Source: an uncultured Bacteroidales bacterium (lineage in GTDB: Bacteria > Bacteroidota > Bacteroidia > Bacteroidales > UBA932). From it: a DNA stretch of 5,587 nt. Positions 1-5,587 of this stretch are shown here, piece by piece (the stretch's first letter is position 1; each line of letters starts with the position of its first letter). Below the pieces are notes generated by a model. That model was given only the letters and a program-made list of their open reading frames with translations, was not told the DNA's origin and searched no databases. The DNA is taken from the NCBI GenBank assembly GCA_946530505.1, contig CAMNAD010000101.1:1-5587 (forward strand). The letters run 5' to 3'. The translations under genes were made by a program, and so were the position numbers.

Positions 1-629
1 ATGCTCTGAGGGTATTTGTCCTTGACGGTCTTGTAGCAGTCGAGGGCGGCAGCCTTGTCGCCGAGCTGCTCGAGTGCGAGGCCTTCCTTCACGAGGTATG
101 CTGCAACGTAGGTGTTGTCGGCGACTGCAACAGCCTTCTTGTAAGCCGCCACGGCTGCTTTGTAATCTTCGAGGCCCACATAGGCGTCACCTTCGCATGC
201 AAGGGCGCGAGCCTTGAGGATTACTTCCTTGCCGTTGTACTTCTTGAGGTAGGAGATTGCATTCTCGTAGTTGCCCTGCTGGAGTTCGCAAATGCCTGCA
301 TAAAGATAAACTGCCTTTCCGGCCTTGCTGCCGTAAGTGTCGATAATCTCTGCGAATCCAAGGACGTTGCCGTCACCATTGAGGGCGATCTCGTAATTGC
401 CCTGCTGGAAGTTAGCCTCTGCGGGGAATGTCTGCTCCTGGGCTTCGGCGCACTTGGGCTGGTAGATGTATTTCTGGTAGCCGAGGACGGCGAGCCAGAT
501 TACCAGGACGGCAATCAGTACGCCCCAAATGACTTTCTTGTAATTCTCGTAAAACTGTTCGAATTTCGAAACGCTGGTCTCAACCTGTTCCTGACGAACT
601 TCTTCGTTGCTTTTGCTCTTAGTAGCCAT
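1..629 (-). CDS. Membrane-anchored tetratricopeptide repeat protein (C-terminus cut by window edge)
   Basis: An open frame of 209 codons runs from ATG at 629 to the left edge without a stop, so the C-terminus lies outside the window. The protein starts with a polar, charged segment (residues 1-32, MATKSKSNEEVRQEQ...). One hydrophobic helix follows at about 33-50 (VIWGVLIAVLVIWLAVLG), with no signal-peptidase site, so it is probably an N-in membrane anchor with the rest in the periplasm. Residues 103-131, 137-170 and 174-209 read as three TPR-like helical hairpins (for example AGICELQQGNYENAISYLKK and YKAAVAAYKKA). The layout resembles the YfgM-like/Bacteroidota TPR family of roughly 220-230 residues, so perhaps 15-25 residues are missing. 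TPRs bind protein partners; none can be named here. It has its own promoter at 663-693. As I recall, similar TPR genes sit near recF and ribH in Bacteroides; ribH is not seen here. Confidence 0.9.
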   Translation of the reverse strand, partial: MATKSKSNEEVRQEQVETSVSKFEQFYENYKKVIWGVLIAVLVIWLAVLGYQKYIYQPKCAEAQEQTFPAEANFQQGNYEIALNGDGNVLGFAEIIDTYGSKAGKAVYLYAGICELQQGNYENAISYLKKYNGKEVILKARALACEGDAYVGLEDYKAAVAAYKKAVAVADNTYVAAYLVKEGLALEQLGDKAAALDCYKTVKDKYPQS

Positions 630-662
630 ATCGTAATTTGTTTGTATTTTCTTAATAGCCTG

Positions 663-693
663 CAAAAATACAAATTTTCACGAATATTTACAA
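663..693 (-). promoter_or_regulatory. Bacteroidota-type promoter for the TPR gene
   Basis: On the minus strand TTG (693-691) is followed by exactly 20 bases and then TATTTTTG (670-663). This fits the Bacteroidota primary-sigma consensus TTG-N17-23-TAnnTTTG. The box ends 33 bases before the ATG at 629, predicting a leader of roughly 25-30 bases. That leader is A-rich with no Shine-Dalgarno sequence, as is usual in this phylum. The position is seen in the sequence; activity is inferred. Confidence 0.75.
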
Positions 694-717
694 TACTATC
701 GCGCTTACCGTGGTGTC

Positions 718-768
718 GCGGGAAAGGGCCGCTGTCCGCCGAGGGCGTCGGACAGTCGGCATTCCCGC
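718..768. repeat. Composite hairpin with two nested 7-bp stems
   Basis: GCGGGAA (718-724) pairs with TTCCCGC (762-768). Inside it, CTGTCCG (732-738) pairs with CGGACAG (749-755). The internal loops are 7 and 6 bases and the terminal loop is 10 bases. It lies between the end of the DUF4301 gene and the TPR promoter, so it could mark the 3' end of the operon transcript. No T-tract follows on the minus strand (the next bases read CGACACC), so it is not a textbook intrinsic terminator. It could instead be an RNA-protecting 3' structure or a protein site. Confidence 0.5.
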
Positions 769-819
769 TCAACACAACATTAACGTTAATCCTAAGACGA
801 ACAACCGCGGACAGCGGCC
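727..819. repeat. 13-bp perfect inverted repeat with 67-bp spacer
   Basis: GGCCGCTGTCCGC at 727-739 has its exact reverse complement at 807-819. The right arm begins 9 bases past the DUF4301 stop codon in the direction of transcription. The left arm shares the CTGTCCG heptamer with the local hairpin at 718-768, so the two foldings exclude each other. The 67-bp spacer also contains the 12-bp palindrome at 779-790. A role in transcript ending or 3'-end stability is possible. A small mobile remnant with terminal repeats is an alternative, but I see no flanking target duplication. Confidence 0.6.
779..790. repeat. 12-bp perfect palindrome ATTAACGTTAAT
   Basis: ATTAACGTTAAT is its own reverse complement. 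It sits in the spacer of the 13-bp inverted repeat, between the DUF4301 stop and the TPR promoter, about 86 bases upstream of the promoter's TTG. Such a symmetric A/T-rich site could bind a dimeric regulator. A single copy in the window gives no further support. Confidence 0.35.
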
Positions 820-827
820 GTTAAAAA

Positions 828-2252
828 CTATTGATGTGCAGGACGAAGAAGATCGAGAACCACCTTGACAGGATTGAAGGTCTCCAGCGGAACCTCGACA
901 AACAAAGTATTCCAGTCACTCATCGAGCCGTTCCACAACCCGGGCAGTTCCAGAGCCCTCAGCTCCCGCCCCTGGAAACTCTTCGAAGAGATGAATCCGG
1001 CATCGGGATCGACATAGTCCGGCAGATTGAACTTGCGACCCTTGTAGTCGCGCAGGCAGCATACGAGATCTACCGGATTGAAGTGGGTGGCAGACTTAAG
1101 GGCCGCAACGGCCGAAGGATCGGCAGGATTAATCTGGACGCTCTCGAGTATCTGGAGCGACGTGCATCCGTCCTTGCCGCGGATGACGAAAGGACCGCCT
1201 CCGGGCTCGCCCTGATTCTTGACCATGCCGCAGACGCGGACGGGACGGTTCAGCTTTGTCCTCACGAGTGCGGGCAGTTCCGCATCGGGAACCGCGGGGA
1301 GTTCTATGCAAAGGACATCGCGGAGGAAAGGAACAATCTCCTCTTTGGCAAGGCGCAGGGCCTCACCGCCGGTTGCAGCGTCCAGTTTCTCAAGATATGC
1401 GAAGACAGTGTCGCGCAGCTGCAGGGCACGCCCCATCAGGACTTTTTTATATCGCGCAGTAACAGGAAGATAGCTCTCCACGGCCACATTGTCAATGTTC
1501 TTCACCGAAACGAGTTCCTCCTCTACCTCATTAAGATTATATATGAGAGCTCCATGGCCGGCAGGACGCCGCAGGATGCTGCCATCGTCGCAGAGGAAGG
1601 GCTCATTTTCCGGAGTAACCGCAATAGTGTCTGTATCCTTCGACTGATAGGTGAAGCGTATGTTGTACTTCACGTCATAGCGCTTCTCGTAAGCTTCCTT
1701 TATCTCTCCGAGGGCAGCTTCGAACAAGTCCCTGTGTTCGGGCGAGATGGTGACAACGAGATTCACGCTGCCATCAGCATTACGCATATATTCCTGTCCC
1801 TCAACAAGATGCTCGGCAAGAGCCGTGCGCACTTCAGAGGCATAGCGGTGGAACTTCAGCACTCCCTTGGGCTTGCTTCCGTAAGCGAGCCCGGCATCGG
1901 TCAGCAGAGCCGCCGCGGTATGCGCGCAGTCGGCATCGGAAGCGGCGTCCGGCTCGCCGAAAACGGCCTTGTCATAGAAGGCGAATTTGCGGATATTCTC
2001 CGTCAGCCTGCGCACGGAGTCGTTGGGCTTTTCCATCCCCGCGAAGATGTCCTTGAACATCCGGGATGCGGCCCCGGATGCAGGCACGAACTTCACCCTT
2101 CCGGCTACACGGGCCTTGCTGGAATAATCCACGCAGGCCTCCTGGGCGGCAGAACCGAGCACCTCTATCCCCTTTCCCGGGGTAGCGGGAGCATCTATCT
2201 TCATCCAGGGAAAACCCTCCCTGAAGTATTTCATCTGTTGGTCTATGGTCAT
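828..2252 (-). CDS. DUF4301 family protein, nucleotidyltransferase-like motifs
   Basis: This 474-residue protein matches the Bacteroidota DUF4301 family as I remember it. Shared segments are KFVPASGAASRMFK (54-67), KGVLKFHRY (129-137), EHLVEG (147-152), TDTIA (207-211), RPAGHGALIYNLN (229-241), VKNIDNV (250-256), RPVRVCGMVKNQGEPGGGPF (336-355) and GLWNGSMSDWNTLFVEVP (438-455). No signal peptide or membrane helix is visible, so it is probably cytoplasmic. Its function is not established. The order of a basic glycine-rich loop, then P-x-GHG, then a K-N-I-D-N segment recalls UDP-sugar pyrophosphorylases (UDPGP family), so a nucleotidyl-sugar transferase fold is a reasonable inference. ATG at 2252 is the only usable start: the frame upstream has just eight codons, none of them a start, before the pdxB TAG. 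Remembered Bacteroides relatives carry some 20-25 extra N-terminal residues that are absent here. It is the last gene of the recF operon, 24 bp after pdxB, and ends in TAG. Confidence 0.9.
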   Translation of the reverse strand: MTIDQQMKYFREGFPWMKIDAPATPGKGIEVLGSAAQEACVDYSSKARVAGRVKFVPASGAASRMFKDIFAGMEKPNDSVRRLTENIRKFAFYDKAVFGEPDAASDADCAHTAAALLTDAGLAYGSKPKGVLKFHRYASEVRTALAEHLVEGQEYMRNADGSVNLVVTISPEHRDLFEAALGEIKEAYEKRYDVKYNIRFTYQSKDTDTIAVTPENEPFLCDDGSILRRPAGHGALIYNLNEVEEELVSVKNIDNVAVESYLPVTARYKKVLMGRALQLRDTVFAYLEKLDAATGGEALRLAKEEIVPFLRDVLCIELPAVPDAELPALVRTKLNRPVRVCGMVKNQGEPGGGPFVIRGKDGCTSLQILESVQINPADPSAVAALKSATHFNPVDLVCCLRDYKGRKFNLPDYVDPDAGFISSKSFQGRELRALELPGLWNGSMSDWNTLFVEVPLETFNPVKVVLDLLRPAHQ

Positions 2253-2276
2253 ATAGTCTGTGTTATATTGGTTAGT

Positions 2277-3308
2277 CTAAACGTAGAACTCGCGCCGGTA
2301 CCGGTACAGGCTGCGCAGTTCATCGAATTTCCCCGGGTTCACGCGGAACATGAAGTCGTCGGTGAATATGGGGTAGTTGTACTGGAATACCGAAGTTATC
2401 TCCCCCTGGGTGAGACCTGCAAGGTCAAGTTTGACCGCCTCCAGTTCTTCGAGTTCGGTCTTGGGAAAGAACTCGTAGAGCGGTTCGAGTTTGAAGAAGC
2501 GTGCTACCGAACGGACAGCCGCCGCTGTAGCCCTCTGTTTGCCCTGATAGGAATACCCGGCGATGTGCGGGGTTGCTATCGTAGCCTTGGAAATCAGCTC
2601 AAGGTCGACGTATGGCTCATTGTTCCAGGTGTCGATTATTACCGGGCCCAGTTTCGGGAATGCGGCCTTCAGAGCGTCGTCATCCACTACCTCGCCCCGT
2701 GCGGTATTTATGAAGATTGCTCCAAATTTCATCTTGTCAAAAAAACTGCCGTCCGCCATCTTGTGCGTAGAAGACGTAAGCGGAACGCTCATCGACACGA
2801 CGTCGGACTCCGCAAGCAGTTTGTCGAGGCTTACGAACTGGTTTGGTCCCTCTTCCAGCTCGCGGGGAGGATCGTTCAGAAGAACCCGGAATCCGAGGGC
2901 CCTGGCCATACTCTCCACCCTGGTGCCGACGTGTCCGGCGCCTATGATGCCAAAGGTAGCGCCGCTCAAGGGTATCCTCTCGCGGCTGGCAGCTCCGTAC
3001 AATGCCGAGAAAACATAATTCATGACGCCGCCGGAATTGCTTCCAGGCGCATTTTGGAAAAAGATACCGTTATCGTTGCAATACTGGATGTCGATATGGT
3101 CCATTCCTATTGCAGCGGTAGATATAATCTTCACCGGAGTGCCTGACAGCAGGGCCTCGTTGCATCGCGTCCTGGTACGGATTATAAGTGCGTCGGCGTC
3201 GAGCAGGTCTTCCCTGTTGATGGCGATGCCATCTTTGTAAACTGTTTCGGCATAAGGTTCGAACACGCCCTTGATGAAGGGTATAGCCTGATCTATAACG
3301 AATTTCAT
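2277..3308 (-). CDS. pdxB: 4-phosphoerythronate dehydrogenase PdxB
   Basis: The enzyme oxidises 4-phospho-D-erythronate to 2-oxo-3-hydroxy-4-phosphobutanoate, the second step of the DXP-dependent pyridoxal 5'-phosphate pathway, in the cytoplasm. The 343-residue protein has the D-2-hydroxyacid dehydrogenase layout. The substrate domain includes STAAIGMDHID (63-73) and NAPGSNSGGVMNYVF (86-100). The Rossmann loop GIIGAGHVG is at 120-128, followed by acidic/proline segment NDPPRE (145-150). The catalytic set is Arg204 (NTARGEVVDD), Glu231 (DTWNNEP, with Asp226) and His248 (TPHIAGYSYQGK). HIAGY-x-x-x-GK and a C-terminal extension of about 80 residues (260-343) separate PdxB from SerA-like relatives; that extension is the PdxB dimerisation region. 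Length is slightly under the 378 residues of E. coli PdxB. ATG at 3308 overlaps the DUF721 stop as ATGA, implying translational coupling. Confidence 0.95.
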   Translation of the reverse strand: MKFVIDQAIPFIKGVFEPYAETVYKDGIAINREDLLDADALIIRTRTRCNEALLSGTPVKIISTAAIGMDHIDIQYCNDNGIFFQNAPGSNSGGVMNYVFSALYGAASRERIPLSGATFGIIGAGHVGTRVESMARALGFRVLLNDPPRELEEGPNQFVSLDKLLAESDVVSMSVPLTSSTHKMADGSFFDKMKFGAIFINTARGEVVDDDALKAAFPKLGPVIIDTWNNEPYVDLELISKATIATPHIAGYSYQGKQRATAAAVRSVARFFKLEPLYEFFPKTELEELEAVKLDLAGLTQGEITSVFQYNYPIFTDDFMFRVNPGKFDELRSLYRYRREFYV

Positions 3309-3631
3309 CTCAGTATCAATTCTTTAACAGGCCCTTCTTTTTCCTGGCCTATGTACAGCTCGTCCCCGGCGAGGACGGCGTTTATCTTCCGCAGAAGCAC
3401 GTCCTTCTGCATGGCCAACTGGCTGCATACTACGGACGAGGAAAGTGAAATGTAGAGTTTCCCGTCCCTGAAAAAACGCTTGATGGTATACTGCTGCGCG
3501 CCGGAAACTTCGTTCCAGGCAATGAAGATGCGCTGGGTATTGTGGCTGTAGCGGGCGCCGCTCTCAGCGAACATCTGTTTGAAGGCTTCCAGCAGCGGGA
3601 TTGCTTCCTTGCGGGCTATGCGGTTACTCAT
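3305..3631 (-). CDS. DUF721 (DciA-like) protein
   Basis: This small basic protein of 108 residues has the DUF721 core: an N-terminal helical segment (IPLLEAFKQMFAESG, 11-25), then FIAWNEVSG (36-44), the beta segment KLYISLSSSVVCSQLAMQ (58-75), and a final strand KELILR (103-108). DUF721 includes DciA, which helps load the replicative helicase DnaB in bacteria lacking DnaC. That role is known for other phyla and is inferred here. The location directly after recF supports a replication job. I chose ATG at 3631, which overlaps the recF stop by 8 bp (ATGAGTAA) and gives the usual family length. An in-frame ATG at 3661 would add ten residues (MRRKEASSPA) and overlap recF by 38 bp; it cannot be excluded. 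The stop TGA overlaps the pdxB ATG. Confidence 0.88.
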   Translation of the reverse strand: MSNRIARKEAIPLLEAFKQMFAESGARYSHNTQRIFIAWNEVSGAQQYTIKRFFRDGKLYISLSSSVVCSQLAMQKDVLLRKINAVLAGDELYIGQEKEGPVKELILR

Positions 3632-4718
3632 TGCGGGTGAAGACGCCTCCTTTCGCCTCATAGTAGGTCCTTTCGGAGGTGATGCCGTCCACTATTCCGC
3701 TGAGACGCACCTTGTTGCTGTCCGAGAGGAAGATCTGGCCGAAATCGCTGCCCGCCACCATCTTGAGCAGGTTCTGCACGCGCCCCATGTCGAGTTTGTC
3801 GAAAAGGTCGTCCAGCAGAAGGATGGGCGCGTAACCAACGCGTTCCTTCATCAGGCTGTACTGCGCAAACTTCAACGAAACCAGGAAGGATTTCTGCTGC
3901 CCCTGAGAGCCGCAGCGGCGTATGGGGCGGCCGTCCATCTCGAAGATAAAATCGTCCCTCTGCACTCCTGCCGTGGTGAACTTGAGTATGGAGTCTTTCT
4001 CTCTTCGGGATGCAAAGAGCTCTGTGAGGCTCCCCCGTTCGAGGTCCGAGCGGTAGGTAATGCCCACGCCTTCCCTGCCGCCGGAGATGCCGGCGTAATA
4101 TTCCTGTACCAGAGGAGAAAGGTCAGCGGCCAGAGAGCGGCGCATCTCGAATACCGGGGCGGCGAAGGCTTCCATCTGCGAATCTATCACTTCCATCAGC
4201 TGGAAGTCGACCTGGCCGCTCTTGAGCATCGCGTTGCGCTGAGTAAGCAAACGCGTATAATTCTGGACTGCATTGAGATACTCAGCGCTCATTTGGGAAA
4301 GGACAGCGTTCGAGAATTTGCGGCGTTCCTCGCCGGTCTCGCTCACCATGGAAGCATCTGCAGGAGAGACCATTACCACCGGCAGGAGGCCTATGTGGTC
4401 CGCAAGCCGCTGATATGGTTTGTCGTCCCGGCGGAGCTTTTTGCCTGAGCCGTCCACCTGTATGCTGATGCGGGTATCGGGCCCGGATGGCATCGAATAG
4501 AGCCCGGAAAGGGCGAAGCCGCTGCATCCGTGACGGAAGTTGTAGCGATCGGAAGTGGAGAATGCGCTTTTTGCCATCGAGAGATACCATATGGCATCCA
4601 TGAGATTGGTCTTCCCTTCTCCGTTATTGCCTGATATGCAGTTTATATTGGGACAGAATTCAAGTTCCTGCAACTCTATGTTGCGGAAATCCTGAACGAC
4701 TATCTTCTTCAAATCCAT
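3624..4718 (-). CDS. recF: DNA replication and repair protein RecF
   Basis: RecF is an SMC-like ABC ATPase that binds gapped DNA and, with RecO and RecR, helps load RecA at single-strand gaps. The 364-residue length is normal. The N-terminus (MDLKKIVVQDFRNIE) is the usual RecF start. Walker A is GNNGEGKT (30-37), followed by NLMDAIWYLSMAKS. The ABC signature region is GSQGQQKSFLVSLKFAQ (270-286). Walker B with D-loop is PILLLDDLFDKLD (298-310). A helical arm lies between them (about 130-205), including ERRKFSNAVLSQMS. All ATPase motifs are intact. It is the first gene of a four-gene operon. Its promoter box ends only four bases before the ATG, so the message may be leaderless or nearly so. 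The 3' end overlaps the DUF721 start by 8 bp, suggesting coupled translation. Confidence 0.97.
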   Translation of the reverse strand: MDLKKIVVQDFRNIELQELEFCPNINCISGNNGEGKTNLMDAIWYLSMAKSAFSTSDRYNFRHGCSGFALSGLYSMPSGPDTRISIQVDGSGKKLRRDDKPYQRLADHIGLLPVVMVSPADASMVSETGEERRKFSNAVLSQMSAEYLNAVQNYTRLLTQRNAMLKSGQVDFQLMEVIDSQMEAFAAPVFEMRRSLAADLSPLVQEYYAGISGGREGVGITYRSDLERGSLTELFASRREKDSILKFTTAGVQRDDFIFEMDGRPIRRCGSQGQQKSFLVSLKFAQYSLMKERVGYAPILLLDDLFDKLDMGRVQNLLKMVAGSDFGQIFLSDSNKVRLSGIVDGITSERTYYEAKGGVFTRNE

Positions 4719-4722
4719 ACCA

Positions 4723-4753
4723 CAAATATAAAATTAAATGGCTATATTTGCAA
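4723..4753 (-). promoter_or_regulatory. Bacteroidota-type promoter for the recF operon
   Basis: On the minus strand TTG (4753-4751), 20 bases, then TATATTTG (4730-4723) gives a full match to TTG-N17-23-TAnnTTTG, with the same 20-base spacing as the TPR promoter. The box is separated from the recF ATG at 4718 by only four bases (TGGT). Transcription would begin at or next to the start codon, predicting a leaderless or very short-leader mRNA for recF-DUF721-pdxB-DUF4301. Confidence 0.7.
4743..4750 (+). promoter_or_regulatory. -7 box for the carboxyltransferase gene
   Basis: TATATTTG on the plus strand matches the Bacteroidota -7 element TAnnTTTG. It ends 29 bases before the ATG at 4780, predicting a leader of about 25 bases. 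No TTG lies at the expected distance upstream (4717-4723 start window), so the -33 element is weak or absent. A weak AAGGA occurs at 4762-4766, 13 bases before the ATG, too far to be a confident ribosome binding site. The box lies inside the spacer of the divergent recF promoter. Confidence 0.6.
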
Positions 4754-4779
4754 GTTAAAATAAGGACACACACTTAACT

Positions 4780-5587
4780 ATGAGCATACAACAAGAAAAG
4801 ATTGCAGCCCTTGTCGAACGTCGCGCAAAAGCGCGCCTTGGCGGAGGGCAGAAGCGCATCGACGCACAGCACGAGAAGGGCAAGCTCACGGCACGCGAGC
4901 GTCTTGCCCTGCTGTTGGACGAAGGGAGTTTCGAGGAGTTCGACATGTTCGTCCAGCATCGTTGTACAAACTTCGGCATGGAGAAATCGCATCCTGACGG
5001 CGACGGAGTCGTAACCGGACAGGGCACTATAGGCGGCCGCCACGTATTCGTATATGCACAGGATTTCACCGTAAGCGGAGGTTCTCTGAGCAAGACCATG
5101 AGCGAGAAGATCTGCAAAGTGCTCGATATGGCTATGCGCTGCGGCGCCCCGGTGATCGGACTCAACGACTCGGGCGGAGCACGTATCCAGGAAGGCATCG
5201 ACTCCCTTGCCGGCTACGGCGACATCTTCGAGCGCAACATCCTCGCCAGCGGAGTGGTTCCCCAGATTTCGGGAATCTTCGGCCCCTGCGCAGGCGGTGC
5301 CGTCTACTCCCCCGCCCTCACCGACTTCACCCTCATGGTGCAGAACACCTCCTACATGTTCCTCACGGGCCCCGCAGTCGTAAAGAGCGTGACCGGAGAG
5401 GACATCGACCAGGAAGGCCTCGGCGGAGCGAGCGTGCACGCCAGCAAGAGCGGCGTTGCGGATTTCGCGGCCGAAAACGAGCAGGACGGCATCGACACCA
5501 TCAAGCGCCTGCTGAGCTACATCCCCCAGAACAATATGGAGACCGCTCCATTCAGGCCGACCTCGGACCCTCTGCACAGGATGGACG
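4780..5587 (+). CDS. Acyl-CoA carboxylase/methylmalonyl-CoA decarboxylase carboxyltransferase subunit (3' end outside window)
   Basis: The open frame from ATG 4780 to the right edge encodes 269 residues, about half of a family usually some 510-520 residues long. It matches the crotonase-fold carboxyltransferase of propionyl-CoA carboxylase beta (PccB) and methylmalonyl-CoA decarboxylase alpha (MmdA). Markers are [21 protein letters not shown] (33-53), [14 protein letters not shown] (73-86), [14 protein letters not shown] (91-104), [12 protein letters not shown] (128-139), the [13 protein letters not shown] segment (168-180) whose paired glycines form the N-domain oxyanion hole, and [14 protein letters not shown] (194-207). 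The subunit moves a carboxyl group between biotin and propionyl-CoA/methylmalonyl-CoA. Which direction applies depends on partners (biotin carboxylase, or sodium-pump OadB/OadG-like subunits and a biotin carrier) that would lie beyond the window. The C-terminal acyl-CoA-binding half is not visible. The N-terminus ([22 protein letters not shown]) suits this start. Confidence 0.93.
   Translation, partial: MSIQQEKIAALVERRAKARLGGGQKRIDAQHEKGKLTARERLALLLDEGSFEEFDMFVQHRCTNFGMEKSHPDGDGVVTGQGTIGGRHVFVYAQDFTVSGGSLSKTMSEKICKVLDMAMRCGAPVIGLNDSGGARIQEGIDSLAGYGDIFERNILASGVVPQISGIFGPCAGGAVYSPALTDFTLMVQNTSYMFLTGPAVVKSVTGEDIDQEGLGGASVHASKSGVADFAAENEQDGIDTIKRLLSYIPQNNMETAPFRPTSDPLHRMD

Noticed and set aside
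515..775. An 86-codon minus-strand frame spanning the TPR start, its promoter and the hairpin region
   Set aside because: It runs across a strong promoter and the inverted repeats, overlaps the TPR coding frame, and has a composition unlike a bacterial protein from this genome.
718..819. A rho-independent terminator
   Set aside because: The stems are G/C-rich, but neither strand shows the required T-run immediately after a stem, so it is listed as a repeat structure rather than a terminator.
727..819. An insertion sequence or MITE
   Set aside because: The 13-bp terminal repeats are suggestive, but there is no visible target-site duplication, transposase or second copy in the window.
831..3146. 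A 771-codon open frame on the plus strand
   Set aside because: It is exactly antisense, codon for codon, to DUF4301 and pdxB, which share a frame. Stops there would need TTA, CTA or TCA codons in the real genes, which are rarely used; the frame ends at the first pdxB TCA serine codon. The translation resembles no family.
3579..4448. A 289-codon open frame on the plus strand opposite recF
   Set aside because: It is the in-register antisense of recF, with the same codon-bias explanation. RecF has all its ATPase motifs, so the minus strand is the coding one.
4774..5577. A 267-codon open frame on the minus strand at the right end
   Set aside because: It is the in-register antisense of the carboxyltransferase gene, whose plus-strand translation carries the family motifs throughout. 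The antisense translation matches nothing I recognise.

Overview
The window looks like chromosomal DNA of a Bacteroidota (Bacteroidales-type) bacterium with moderately high G+C in its genes. Three things point there. The intergenic promoters fit the Bacteroidota sigma pattern TTG-N20-TAnnTTTG rather than -35/-10 boxes. Genes lack Shine-Dalgarno sequences and have A/T-rich leaders. The gene set includes a DUF4301 protein, a family I know from Bacteroidota, beside PdxB, a DUF721 protein and a Bacteroidota-style RecF. The genus cannot be resolved from the sequence alone.

Layout. Positions 1-629 (minus) hold a membrane-anchored TPR protein, cut at its C-terminus by the window edge and driven by its own well-formed promoter at 663-693. 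Positions 630-827 are non-coding and carry that promoter plus an unusual cluster of nested inverted repeats (718-819). Positions 828-4718 (minus) are a compact four-gene operon read recF -> DUF721 -> pdxB -> DUF4301: recF and DUF721 overlap by 8 bp, DUF721 and pdxB by 4 bp (ATGA), and pdxB and DUF4301 are 24 bp apart. Positions 4719-4779 are a divergent promoter region with two oppositely oriented TATATTTG boxes. Positions 4780-5587 (plus) hold the first 269 residues of a biotin-dependent acyl-CoA carboxylase/decarboxylase carboxyltransferase subunit, cut by the right edge. No gene-free stretch exceeds 300 bases. No tRNA, rRNA, CRISPR array, insertion sequence or phage gene was seen.

Functionally, recF (gap repair at stalled forks) and DUF721 (the DciA-like family, linked to replicative helicase loading) form a DNA replication/repair pair. 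They are co-transcribed with pdxB (second step of DXP-dependent pyridoxal phosphate synthesis) and with an uncharacterised protein whose motifs recall UDP-sugar pyrophosphorylases. The carboxyltransferase belongs to propionyl-CoA/methylmalonyl-CoA metabolism, part of the succinate-propionate pathway common in this phylum.

I found no convincing new multi-gene system. The items most worth a second look are the competing inverted repeats at 718-819, the nearly leaderless recF promoter interleaved with a divergent promoter, and the nucleotidyltransferase-like signature of DUF4301.
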